The notes under the pieces: generated by a model | The model's input: only the letters and a program-made list of their open reading frames with translations | Told to the model about the DNA's origin: nothing | Databases searched by the model: none | Made by a program: the position numbers and the translations under genes | Assembly: GCA_900549005.1 (NCBI GenBank) | Contig: URMT01000034.1 | Span: forward strand, 1 to 15,714 | Origin: an uncultured Eubacteriales bacterium | GTDB taxonomy: Bacteria > Bacillota > Clostridia > Christensenellales > Borkfalkiaceae | Length of the DNA stretch: 15,714 bases | Direction of reading: 5' to 3' | Shown here: in pieces, positions 1 to 6,190 of the stretch | Position numbering within the stretch: position 1 is the first letter of the stretch | Layout of the letters: each line of letters opens with the position of its first letter

Positions 1-32
1 CAACTGTTCCTTCAATGTACCACCGGCTTTAG

Positions 33-158
33 TCAAAGCAAGCAACTGTTTTTCACGAAAACGCCGCCAACTGCCTTTCGCTGCCCCTGTGGAAGGAGCT
101 GGACGAGGTTATAATGAACTTTTTAAATTCCAAAAAACTTTCTGACCTCATAAAGTAA
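33..158 (+). other. Unresolved open stretch at window edge, possible gene remnant
   Basis: A frame is open from just after a TAG (30-32) to a TAA (156-158). Its last part would read L-W-K-E-L-D-E-V-I-M-N-F-L-N, and it is followed by a strong terminator at 184. It has no convincing start codon or ribosome site and I recognise no family. The words CAACTGTT (1-8 and 44-50 region) and CAACTG (69) recur, so it may be repeat or mobile-element debris instead of a gene end. Low confidence. Confidence 0.2.
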
Positions 159-183
159 TTTCAGGGTATTATATTTTAAGTAA

Positions 184-221
184 GCCGTGCGGGCGCAGTT
201 TTGCGCCCGCACGGCCTTTTT
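184..221 (+). terminator. Intrinsic terminator of an upstream transcript
   Basis: A perfect 14-bp G+C-rich stem (184-197 with 202-215) closes a GTTT loop and is followed by CTTTTT. It presumably ends a transcript entering from the left edge and insulates the downstream operon. The stretch 222-359 is A+T-rich and I see no gene in it. Confidence 0.85.
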
Positions 222-359
222 CTGCGCTTTGTGTGGTCTGAATTGCCGCTGTTTGTTTGTATGTTGCTTCAAAATCGCCCCAAGTTTACCCGTTTATTGT
301 GCATATTCCACAAAAATCGCGGGTTTATGCTTAAAAACTTAACTTAGGTTAATATTTAG

Positions 360-388
360 TTGACAGCGGGTGTTTTAATCCATATAAT
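360..388 (+). promoter_or_regulatory. Sigma-A promoter of the DUF3793-flavodoxin operon
   Basis: TTGACA at 360-365 and TATAAT at 383-388 are separated by 17 bp, a perfect consensus. The start point should lie near 395, leaving a 5' leader of about 100 nt before the GTG at 494. That leader contains a small hairpin (410-415 with 422-427). Confidence 0.85.
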
Positions 389-403
389 ATTTATAGGAAT
401 TAA
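375..403. promoter_or_regulatory. Candidate operator, TTAATCC/ATAGGAATTAA half-sites
   Basis: An imperfect inverted repeat, TTAATCC (375-381) with GGAATTAA (396-403), spans the -10 box and expected start point. Its right half, ATAGGAATTAA (393-403), is identical to 1948-1958 at the iscS promoter. The shape suits a dimeric repressor. An Rrf2-family regulator (IscR or CymR type) is an inference from the regulated genes. Confidence 0.5.
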
Positions 404-493
404 GAAAAGGTTGCGGCGGGGCGCAACGCAGACGGCCGCGGCATAGCGGCGCTGTGAGTGTGTGCCGCGCAGAAAGGCGCAGAGGAGGAGTAA

Positions 494-1042
494 GTGAGCG
501 AGACGGGATATTGCCTGGGCGTGCATTGCGGAATAACTTTTGCGGGGCTCAAACCCGCCAGCCTGTTCTGGCTGAAAGACGGGCAGGACGGCGACATAGT
601 TTATTACCGCAGCCGCTTTGCAAAAAGGGACTTCCGCTTCCTCGCCGTAAGGCGCTCGGCGGGCAAAAAACTTTACTATGTGTTTCACCGCGGCAGGCTG
701 GATAAAATTCTGTTCAATGCCGAAAACCGCCGCTTTTTGCGGGGTCGCGGCTACCGCTACTCCACGCAGGGCGAGGCCTTGAAGGAGCTGAAAAGGCGAA
801 TGGAGGGCGAGGGGGAGTTCCCGCACGAAATAGGACTGTTCCTCGGCTATCCGCTGTGCGACGTGCGCGGGTTTATCGAGGACGCGCGCGGCGGAGTATG
901 CCTCGGCTGCGGCTATTGGAAGGTGTACGGCGAGGTGGAGGAGCGCGAAAAACTGTTTAAACGGTACGAGCGCTGCTCGCGGTGCATATGCGAAAAGATG
1001 GACTGCGGCACTCCGCTCGAAGAGATATTCAAACTCGGTTGA
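494..1042 (+). CDS. DUF3793 family protein
   Basis: Uncharacterised 182-residue protein recognised as DUF3793 by H-C-G-I-T-F-A-G-L-K-P-A-S-L-F (residues 11-25) and P-H-E-I-G-L-F-L-G-Y-P-L (110-121), both typical of the family in Clostridia. The second half is cysteine-rich (CLGCG, CSRCICEKMDC), so metal or Fe-S binding is conceivable but not shown. The GTG start follows AGAGGAGGAG (481-490). No signal peptide or membrane segment is apparent. From memory, DUF3793 genes often sit beside a flavodoxin, as here, with the flavodoxin start 96 bp after this stop. The operator-like site upstream suggests control in common with iscSU. Family call firm, function unknown. Confidence 0.8.
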   Translation: MSETGYCLGVHCGITFAGLKPASLFWLKDGQDGDIVYYRSRFAKRDFRFLAVRRSAGKKLYYVFHRGRLDKILFNAENRRFLRGRGYRYSTQGEALKELKRRMEGEGEFPHEIGLFLGYPLCDVRGFIEDARGGVCLGCGYWKVYGEVEEREKLFKRYERCSRCICEKMDCGTPLEEIFKLG

Positions 1043-1044
1043 TT

Positions 1045-1060
1045 GGCGCATATGTGCGCA
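1045..1060. repeat. Small intercistronic hairpin (GCGCA-TATG-TGCGC)
   Basis: Five-base-pair stem GCGCA (1046-1050) with TGCGC (1055-1059) around TATG, starting 3 bp after the DUF3793 stop. It resembles the hairpin at 1571-1586 just after the flavodoxin, so the flavodoxin gene is bracketed by related hairpins. There is no T-run, so it is not a terminator. Confidence 0.5.
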
Positions 1061-1138
1061 CCTGTGCAAAAAAAACACGTGCGCAGGGGAAGCATACCCC
1101 GCGCTTTAAAAAAGAGATATATAAGGAGATTTAAATTT

Positions 1139-1558
1139 ATGGTAAGCATTGTATATTGGTCGGGAACGGGCAATACCGAGGCGATGGCGAACGCCGTTGC
1201 CGAGGGCGCGGAATCTGCGGGCGCGGAGGTAAAAGTCACCCCCGTCGCTGCCGCAGACGAGGGCGTGCTCTCGTCCGACGTAATACTCTTCGGTTGTCCT
1301 GCAATGGGTAGCGAGGAATTGGAAGAGAGCGAGTTCGAACCCTTCTTTTCCTCGGTAGAGGGCAGGCTCAAAGGCAAAAAGATAGGGCTGTTCGGCTCGT
1401 ACGAATGGGCCGAAGGCGAGTGGATGCGCACCTGGCAGGCGCGCGCCGAGGGCGACGGCGCCGTGATGATTGCCGACGGGCTGGCCGTTTACGGCACTCC
1501 CGACGAAGACGGGCTTGAAAAGTGCAGGCAGCTCGGCAAAGCGGCGGCAAACGCATAA
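1139..1558 (+). CDS. Flavodoxin, short-chain
   Basis: A 139-residue soluble one-electron carrier that binds FMN and can replace ferredoxin. The FMN-phosphate loop W-S-G-T-G-N-T-E (near residues 7-14) is canonical. The strand ending I-L-F-G-C-P-A-M-G and the segment G-L-F-G-S-Y-E-W-A-E-G-E-W match the two isoalloxazine loops of clostridial flavodoxins. The length is normal for the short-chain class. The ATG at 1139 follows AAGGAG (1123-1128); the frame is open further upstream to 1043, but that part has no ribosome site and does not look like flavodoxin. It is probably co-transcribed with DUF3793 from 360-388. Its electron partner cannot be told from the sequence. Confidence 0.93.
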   Translation: MVSIVYWSGTGNTEAMANAVAEGAESAGAEVKVTPVAAADEGVLSSDVILFGCPAMGSEELEESEFEPFFSSVEGRLKGKKIGLFGSYEWAEGEWMRTWQARAEGDGAVMIADGLAVYGTPDEDGLEKCRQLGKAAANA

Positions 1559-1570
1559 AAAGCGATAAGA

Positions 1571-1586
1571 GGCGCACATATGCGCC
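1571..1586. repeat. Small hairpin after flavodoxin (GGCGCA-CATA-TGCGCC)
   Basis: Perfect 6-bp stem (1571-1576 with 1581-1586) around CATA, 12 bp after the flavodoxin stop. A second small inverted repeat, TTTGCA-TAT-TGCAAA, lies at 1601-1615. Neither has a T-run. Both may belong to the ATAT-centred hairpin class found elsewhere in the window. Confidence 0.5.
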
Positions 1587-1754
1587 GACGAACGCATAAA
1601 TTTGCATATTGCAAAGCGGCCGCACGGGCGTGCCGCGTGCAAAAATGAAGGCAGACCGCATTGCGCGGATACCTATATATAATAAAACACAGGAGAGTTG
1701 GCCTATAAGTAAATTTTAAAGCATCTGATTTTTCATTAAAACCTTACGTTTAGC

Positions 1755-1796
1755 AATAAAGCCGCGCGGGGCGCCTGCCCCGCGCGGCTTTATTTT
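1755..1796 (+). terminator. Intrinsic terminator of the DUF3793-flavodoxin operon
   Basis: A perfect 12-bp G+C stem (1761-1772 with 1777-1788, loop GCCT) is extended by AATAAA pairing with TTTATT and ends in TTTATTTT. The gene-free stretch 1559-2007 otherwise holds small hairpins near 1571-1640 and the iscS promoter and operator. Confidence 0.85.
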
Positions 1797-1891
1797 CCGC
1801 AGCAAAATTCCATCGCCGGCTGCCCGCAAAAGGCAAATTGCCCGCGCTTAAATATTTTGCTGCGAACAGGCAAATATTTTTTATAAAGGGG

Positions 1892-1918
1892 TTAAATCCT
1901 ATTGACAAAATAGGAATT
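1892..1918. promoter_or_regulatory. Candidate operator overlapping the iscS -35 box
   Basis: TTAAATCCTATT (1892-1903) faces AATAGGAATT (1909-1918). The core TCCTATT/AATAGGA is a perfect 7-bp inverted repeat around GACAA, and the -35 TTGACA lies inside it. Protein binding here would block RNA polymerase. Half-site spacing (13 bp between TCC and GGAATT) is close to the 14 bp at 375-403. Confidence 0.55.
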
Positions 1919-1930
1919 GCTTTCTATAAT
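1902..1930 (+). promoter_or_regulatory. Sigma-A promoter of iscS-iscU
   Basis: TTGACA (1902-1907), 17-bp spacer and TATAAT (1925-1930) make a perfect consensus promoter. The start point should be near 1937, giving a leader of about 70 nt to the GTG at 2008. So strong a core promoter with an operator-like repeat over its -35 suggests control by repression. Confidence 0.88.
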
Positions 1931-1947
1931 AATATCATACCAAACAG

Positions 1948-1958
1948 ATAGGAATTAA
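1948..1958. promoter_or_regulatory. Second operator half-site, ATAGGAATTAA
   Basis: Exact copy of the 11-mer at 393-403, lying about 11 nt downstream of the expected iscS transcription start. It repeats the right half of the -35 operator and could be an additional contact site. Confidence 0.45.
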
Positions 1959-2007
1959 ACGGCGCGCAAGGGTGCGCACCGCAAACTTTTACAAGGAATT
2001 TTTGACT

Positions 2008-3210
2008 GTGGAAAAACTTACTACTGTATATGCAGACAACGCGGCAACCACCGCGATGAGCAGGACGGCGATAGAGGCGATGTTGCCCTACCTCGATAAA
2101 ATTTACGGCAATCCCTCTTCGCTCCACTCGGTGGGGCAGGTCGCAAAAGAGGCGCTCGAAGCCGCCCGCGCAGACATAGCCGCCTGCCTTGGCGCTCAGC
2201 CTAACGAAATTTACTTCACTTCCTGCGGAAGCGAAAGCGACAATCAGGCCATACGCTCGGCGGCGCACCTCGGCGCGCTCAAAGGCAAAAAACACATAAT
2301 TTCAACCGCGTTCGAGCATCACGCCGTGCTTCACACGCTTGAAAGGCTTAAAAAGGAAGAGGGTTTCGAAGTCACCCTTCTCGACGTCCATTCGGGCGGC
2401 GTAATCACGGCGGAGGAAGTAAGGGCGGCAATAAGGCCCGATACCTGCCTTGTCACCGTTATGTTTGCAAATAACGAAATAGGCACCGTTCAGCCGATAA
2501 AGGAGATAGGCGAAGTCTGCCGCGCGGCGGGCGTAACCTTCCATACCGACGCCGTTCAGGCGGTTGGTCACATTCCCGTAAACGTGGCAGAACAGAACAT
2601 AGATATGCTGTCGCTCTCGGCGCACAAGTTCCACGGCCCCAAGGGCGTGGGCGCGCTCTATTGCAGAAAGGGCGTTCGCCTTCTGCCCTTCATCGACGGC
2701 GGCGCGCAGGAACGCGGCAGGCGCGCGGGCACCGAAAATATCGCCGGCATATGCGCGATGGCTGCGGCGCTCAAAGAGGCGTGCGCAAATATGGAGCAGA
2801 ACACCAAAAAACTTGTGGCCCTGCGCGATAAAATCATCGCCGCGCTCACAAAAATTCCCCACTCCAAGCTCAACGGCGATATGGCGCACCACCTGCCCGG
2901 CACAATCAATATGTGCTTCGAGGGGATAGAGGGCGAGGGGCTTTTGCTGCACCTCGACGACAAGGGCATCTGCGCTTCGTCGGGCTCGGCTTGCACTTCG
3001 GGCTCGCTCGACCCTTCGCACGTACTGCTCGCCATAGGCCTCCCGCACGAGGTTGCGCACGGTTCGCTCAGAATCAGCCTTTCGGAGTACAACACCGAGG
3101 AGGATGTGGGCCGCATAATAAAGGCCGTGCCCGAGGTGGTGGACTATCTGAGGAATATGTCGCCCGTCTGGAAAGAGATGGAGCGCGGCGAACTTCCCCA
3201 CCTGCTCTGA
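2008..3210 (+). CDS. iscS: Cysteine desulfurase, IscS/NifS type
   Basis: PLP enzyme that takes sulfur from L-cysteine as an enzyme persulfide and passes it to Fe-S cluster and tRNA thiolation partners. The 400 residues begin Y-A-D-N-A-A-T-T, as the family does. The PLP lysine is K207 in S-A-H-K-F-H-G-P-K-G, and the catalytic cysteine is C329 in S-S-G-S-A-C-T-S-G-S, the long-loop class I motif. I chose GTG 2008 because AAGGA (1993-1997) lies about 10 nt upstream; an in-frame GTG at 1972 would add 12 residues absent from the family. iscU follows after 130 bp. The operator-like repeats upstream suggest Fe-S- or cysteine-responsive repression, but no regulator gene such as iscR is in the window. 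Confidence 0.95.
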   Translation: MEKLTTVYADNAATTAMSRTAIEAMLPYLDKIYGNPSSLHSVGQVAKEALEAARADIAACLGAQPNEIYFTSCGSESDNQAIRSAAHLGALKGKKHIISTAFEHHAVLHTLERLKKEEGFEVTLLDVHSGGVITAEEVRAAIRPDTCLVTVMFANNEIGTVQPIKEIGEVCRAAGVTFHTDAVQAVGHIPVNVAEQNIDMLSLSAHKFHGPKGVGALYCRKGVRLLPFIDGGAQERGRRAGTENIAGICAMAAALKEACANMEQNTKKLVALRDKIIAALTKIPHSKLNGDMAHHLPGTINMCFEGIEGEGLLLHLDDKGICASSGSACTSGSLDPSHVLLAIGLPHEVAHGSLRISLSEYNTEEDVGRIIKAVPEVVDYLRNMSPVWKEMERGELPHLL

Positions 3211-3260
3211 TTTTTCGCTCTCCGCTGAAAGCGGTGCGGGAAAAAGCAACCAAAAAAACG

Positions 3261-3290
3261 TAATTGAAGCGGCAATATGCCGCAACCAAT
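3261..3290. repeat. ATAT-centred palindromic repeat between iscS and iscU
   Basis: GCGGCA-ATA-TGCCGC (3269-3283) preceded by AATTG and followed by AACCAAT. The 15-base core is identical to 7778-7792 and nearly so to 5667-5682. It lies in the iscS-iscU gap, 57 bp before the iscU start, and has no T-run. Confidence 0.7.
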
Positions 3291-3340
3291 ACAGTAAATA
3301 TACAGATAAATGCGTTAAATGCAAGGAGTTTAATTGTTCT

Positions 3341-3772
3341 ATGGCACTTTACAGCGAAAAGGTTATGGACCATTTCAGGAATCCCCGCAACGTGGGCGAA
3401 ATTCCCGATGCCGACGGCGTGGGCGAAGTTGGCAACGCGCGCTGCGGCGACATAATGAAGATTTACCTCAAAATAGAAAACGATATAATCGTCGACGTCA
3501 AGTTCAACACTTTCGGCTGCGGCAGCGCGATAGCTTCCAGCTCGATGGCGACCGAGCTGATAAAGGGCAAGCCTTTGTCGCAGGCGCTTGAACTGACCAA
3601 CAAGGCGGTGGCCGAGGCGCTGGACGGGCTGCCCGCGCACAAAATGCACTGTTCGGTGCTTGCCGAAGAGGCTATCCGCGCGGCGATTAAGGACTATTAC
3701 GACAGGCACGGCATCGCCTACGACAAGTCGCAGTTCCCCGAACCCGACGAGGACGAAGAAATTCACGAATAA
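3341..3772 (+). CDS. iscU: Fe-S cluster assembly scaffold, IscU/NifU N-terminal type
   Basis: A 143-residue scaffold on which [2Fe-2S]/[4Fe-4S] clusters are built from IscS-derived sulfur. The family opening Y-S-E-K-V-M-D-H-F-R-N-P-R-N-V-G is present. All ligands are intact: C35 and D37 (A-R-C-G-D), C60 (F-G-C-G-S-A), and H103-C104 (K-M-H-C-S-V-L-A). The last 20 or so residues are acidic (P-D-E-D-E-E), longer than E. coli IscU. The ATG follows AAGGAG (3323-3328). No L-P-P-V-K chaperone motif is evident; the equivalent place reads L-P-A-H-K, which fits the absence of hscA/hscB nearby. Probably co-transcribed with iscS; a terminator follows directly. Confidence 0.95.
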   Translation: MALYSEKVMDHFRNPRNVGEIPDADGVGEVGNARCGDIMKIYLKIENDIIVDVKFNTFGCGSAIASSSMATELIKGKPLSQALELTNKAVAEALDGLPAHKMHCSVLAEEAIRAAIKDYYDRHGIAYDKSQFPEPDEDEEIHE

Positions 3773-3787
3773 ATTTTATTTAGGTAA

Positions 3788-3836
3788 ATACGCGGCGGGC
3801 GCATTTTAAAATGCGCCCGCCGCGTATCTGAATTTT
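3788..3836 (+). terminator. Isc operon terminator, 40-nt perfect palindrome
   Basis: Arms 3788-3807 and 3808-3827 are exact reverse complements with no spacer, followed by CTGAATTTTT. In RNA the four central bases would form the loop. The symmetry lets it act on both strands, though no gene faces it from the right. Confidence 0.8.
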
Positions 3837-3844
3837 TGGCGGAA

Positions 3845-3882
3845 TTGCATTTTTGCATAATCGCGGTTGTGTAAAAATGCAA
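3845..3882. other. Inverted repeat upstream of tcdA
   Basis: TTGCATTTTT (3845-3854) and AAAAATGCAA (3873-3882) form a 10-bp inverted repeat with an 18-nt gap, in the 270-bp gene-free stretch between iscU and tcdA. It lies well upstream of the tcdA promoter, so a terminator tail or a protein site are both possible. Nothing else is recognised in the stretch. Confidence 0.35.
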
Positions 3883-4009
3883 GTTTAATGCTGTAACATT
3901 GCATATTTTTTGGCTGTAAGGCTGGGATTTGCGGTGTTTTTGTGCAAAATTTTCGCTTTTTTCACGCAGGCTGAAAATTCATCACACGCCGCCATAATCG
4001 GCACAATTG

Positions 4010-4039
4010 TTGACAGTTCGCCGCCCGTTTTATTATAAT
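4010..4039 (+). promoter_or_regulatory. Sigma-A promoter of tcdA-ttcA, predicted leaderless
   Basis: TTGACA (4010-4015), 18-bp spacer, TATAAT (4034-4039). Six or seven bases after the -10 box lies the A of the tcdA ATG (4046), so transcription should begin at or within a base or two of the start codon. Confidence 0.75.
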
Positions 4040-4045
4040 ATACTT

Positions 4046-4771
4046 ATGAATGAAGAATTTGCCCGCTCGGAGGCCTTTTTCGGGCGCGAAAATATGCAAA
4101 AACTGTATTCGTCGCGCGTGGCTCTGTTCGGCGTGGGGGGCGTAGGCGGCGCGTGTGCCGAGGCGCTCGCGCGCAGCGGAGTGGGTTCAATTGACCTTTT
4201 CGACGGCGACAAAGTTTCGGTAAGCAACATAAACAGACAGGTCGTCGCCCTTCATTCCTCCGTCGGCAGGCCCAAGGCCGAGGTTATGGCAGAGCGCATA
4301 CGCGACATAAACCCCGCCTGCAACGTGCGCGCCTTCAACCTGTTTGTCGACGGCGATACGATAGGCGGCATAGATTTTTCTTCCTACGACTGCGTGCTTG
4401 ACGCCGTGGATACCGTCTCGGCAAAGGTTATGATAATCGAGCGCGCAAAACTTTGCGGCGTGCACGTAATCTCGTGTATGGGCGCAGGCAACAAGATTGA
4501 CATATCTGCGTTCAAAGTGGCCGACATTTCAAAAACTTCCGTTTGTCCGCTCGCAAGGGCGGTGCGCACGGCGCTTAAAAAGCGCGGCATAGCGGGCGGC
4601 GTGCAGGCGGTGTTTTCCACAGAGCAGCCCTCGGGCAGAGTAGTGGAAGAAGAGGGTTCAACGCGGCATATTCCCGCATCAAATGCGTTTGCGCCCGTCG
4701 CGGCTGGGCTGGCTCTTGCGCGCGGTGCGGTGCTTTATTTAACGGATACGGAAAAGGGCAGTGATAGATAA
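4046..4771 (+). CDS. tcdA: tRNA threonylcarbamoyladenosine dehydratase, TcdA family
   Basis: E1-like (ThiF/MoeB fold) enzyme that adenylates and cyclises N6-threonylcarbamoyladenosine at tRNA position 37 to ct6A. The 241 residues contain the nucleotide loop G-V-G-G-V-G (29-34), the S-N-I-N-R-Q motif, and D-A-V-D-T in the central strand. The opening F-A-R-S-E-A-F-F-G matches the family's F-S-R-T-x-x-L-x-G start, so ATG 4046 is right although it has no ribosome site; translation probably starts on a leaderless mRNA. E. coli TcdA (CsdL) works with the desulfurase CsdA; iscS lies just upstream here. The last 11 bp overlap the ttcA-like gene. Other E1-like families are less likely, as no ThiS/MoaD partner is nearby. 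Confidence 0.88.
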   Translation: MNEEFARSEAFFGRENMQKLYSSRVALFGVGGVGGACAEALARSGVGSIDLFDGDKVSVSNINRQVVALHSSVGRPKAEVMAERIRDINPACNVRAFNLFVDGDTIGGIDFSSYDCVLDAVDTVSAKVMIIERAKLCGVHVISCMGAGNKIDISAFKVADISKTSVCPLARAVRTALKKRGIAGGVQAVFSTEQPSGRVVEEEGSTRHIPASNAFAPVAAGLALARGAVLYLTDTEKGSDR

Positions 4772-5600
4772 AAACGATAAAAAGGCGCTTGTGGAGCGCT
4801 CGATAATAACCAAGTTCCGCAAGGGCATATGGGCGCCCTTTTTGCAGGCAATAAAGCAGTACAGGCTTATAAAGGAGGGCGATAACATCGCCGTCTGCAT
4901 TTCGGGCGGCAAAGATTCTATGCTCCTCGCCAAGCTGATGCAGGAACTTTTAAAGCACAGCGACTATACCTTCGGCCTTAAATTTTTGTGTATGGACCCG
5001 GGCTACAACGGGGAAAATCTGCAAAAAATCAAGGATAACGCCGCCCTTCTGGGTGTGCCCGTGCAGTTTTTCCGGTCCGACGTGTTCGAGGCGGCAAACC
5101 TCGTCGGCGGCGATTCGCCCTGCTATATGTGCGCACGAATGAGGCGCGGCTACCTGTATGCGCGCGCGGCAGAGCTGGGCTGCAACAAGATTGCGCTCGG
5201 CCACCACAGGAGCGACGTGATAGAGACCACCCTTATAGGTATGCTCTACGGCGGGCAGATTCAGGGAATGATGCCCAGGATAAAGAGCGCCAATTTCGAG
5301 GGGATGGAACTCATCCGCCCGATGTACTGCGTTTCTGAGGAAGACATCCTGCACTGGCGCGACTATAACGGGCTGGAATTCATCGCCTGCGCCTGCCGCT
5401 TCACGCAGAAACTTGCCGAAAACGGGCAGGTAAATTCGGCGCGCAAGCGCGTTAAAGAGCTTATAAAGGAGCTTAAAAGGGACAACCCCGACGTGGAAAA
5501 GAGCATCTTCAAAAGCCTGCACAACGTTCAGCTCGACACGCTGATAGAGTATAAAACAGGTGCCGAGCGCCACAATTTTTTAGAAAAATTCGACGGCTGA
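4761..5600 (+). CDS. ttcA: tRNA 2-thiocytidine synthetase, TtcA-like PP-loop enzyme
   Basis: Adenylates a tRNA cytidine (C32 in characterised TtcA) and replaces its oxygen with sulfur using an Fe-S cluster. The 279 residues carry the PP-loop S-G-G-K-D-S (48-53), P-C-Y-M-C (C121, C124), G-H-H-R-S-D-V-I-E-T-T, and a later A-C-A-C (C210, C212). TtcA is known to bind its cluster with a CxxC pair plus one downstream cysteine, which fits here. The GTG start (4761) lies inside tcdA after AAAAGGG (4752-4758), giving an 11-bp overlap and probable translational coupling. Its dependence on Fe-S clusters and persulfide sulfur ties it to iscS-iscU upstream. The exact substrate within the TtcA/TtuA superfamily is inferred; placement in that superfamily is firm. 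Confidence 0.87.
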   Translation: MIDKNDKKALVERSIITKFRKGIWAPFLQAIKQYRLIKEGDNIAVCISGGKDSMLLAKLMQELLKHSDYTFGLKFLCMDPGYNGENLQKIKDNAALLGVPVQFFRSDVFEAANLVGGDSPCYMCARMRRGYLYARAAELGCNKIALGHHRSDVIETTLIGMLYGGQIQGMMPRIKSANFEGMELIRPMYCVSEEDILHWRDYNGLEFIACACRFTQKLAENGQVNSARKRVKELIKELKRDNPDVEKSIFKSLHNVQLDTLIEYKTGAERHNFLEKFDG

Positions 5601-5660
5601 TTGAAAAAATCTGACGATTTATTAAAAATTTTACGGCCGCAAGTCCGCTGTAAAAAAATA

Positions 5661-5688
5661 AATTGAGCGGCATATATGCCGCAATTAA
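5661..5688. repeat. ATAT-centred palindromic repeat after ttcA
   Basis: GCGGCATATATGCCGC (5667-5682) is a perfect 16-base palindrome flanked by AATTGA and AATTAA. It is a close relative of the cores at 3269-3283 and 7778-7792 and sits in the gap before the next gene, with no T-run. Confidence 0.7.
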
Positions 5689-5754
5689 CAGGCAATTTAC
5701 GCTAAAATTATTAAAATTTTCGCGTGAAAATATATTTTTAAGGAGAACGTAATT

Positions 5755-5949
5755 ATGTCTTATCCCGTAACTGTACTCGAAGACGGCAAGAAGGTTCAGA
5801 TTGGCGGTTGGGTTTACACTGTTAAAGAACTCAAAACCAGCTGGAAACTAACCTACGATATGGGTAATATGGAAGTAGTTGTAAACGTACCCAAGGCTAC
5901 CGCCGCAGACGTTGCAACCCTTCAGGCAAAACTTCAAGAGAAGTTCTGA
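5755..5949 (+). CDS. Conserved-looking small protein of unknown function
   Basis: A 64-residue protein that I do not recognise. ATG 5755 follows a strong AAGGAG (5740-5745) with 9-nt spacing, and a very strong terminator follows 15 bp after the stop, so it is very likely a real, expressed gene. It has no cysteine, signal peptide or membrane segment. Residues 4-50 alternate charged and hydrophobic residues with G-G-W-V-Y-T-V and M-E-V-V-V-N-V, suggesting beta strands; the end (T-A-A-D-V-A-T-L-Q-A-K-L-Q-E-K-F) looks like one amphipathic helix. It begins 154 bp after the ttcA-like gene and may be read through from it; I see no clear promoter in the gap. Confidence 0.75.
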   Translation: MSYPVTVLEDGKKVQIGGWVYTVKELKTSWKLTYDMGNMEVVVNVPKATAADVATLQAKLQEKF

Positions 5950-5963
5950 TTGCACGAAAAGTA

Positions 5964-6006
5964 AAAAAATGCGCCCGCGCTTATTTCAGCGCGGGCGCAT
6001 TTTTTG
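5964..6006 (+). terminator. Strong intrinsic terminator
   Basis: GCGCCCGCGC (5971-5980) pairs with GCGCGGGCGC (5989-5998), extended by A/T pairs on both sides to about 17 bp, loop TTATTTCA, then a T-run. It ends the tcdA-ttcA-small protein transcript and isolates the next promoter. Confidence 0.88.
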
Positions 6007-6085
6007 GCGCTTTGCGTGGCGCGATTTGTCAGGGCCGCTGTGCCCGCGTTTATCGCCGCCGCGGCAAAAAAATTTTGCAAAACCG

Positions 6086-6115
6086 TTGACAAGCCGCCCC
6101 GCAAGGTGGTATTAT
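6086..6115 (+). promoter_or_regulatory. Promoter of the metY leader
   Basis: TTGACA (6086-6091), 18-bp spacer, TATTAT (6110-6115). The predicted start point near 6122 is about 340 nt upstream of the metY ATG, leaving room for the leader peptide and terminator between them. Confidence 0.75.
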
Positions 6116-6190
6116 CAACTTACAAGGCAGTTCAATCGCAAAAAAGGCGGTTTTGCTGCCCGATATAATTAGCACCGTTGGAGGCGCGCT

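Noticed and set aside
356..1078. 240-codon open frame on the minus strand opposite DUF3793
   Set aside because: No ribosome site or recognisable domain; it spans the promoter and whole DUF3793 gene. It is a by-product of G/C-rich third codon positions.
1678..1796. Small RNA gene between the TATAAT at 1678-1683 and the terminator at 1755-1796
   Set aside because: There is no acceptable -35 box at the right spacing, and the terminator is explained by the flavodoxin operon.
2302..3324. 340-codon minus-strand frame opposite iscS
   Set aside because: Antisense mirror of a well-supported gene with no domain or ribosome site.
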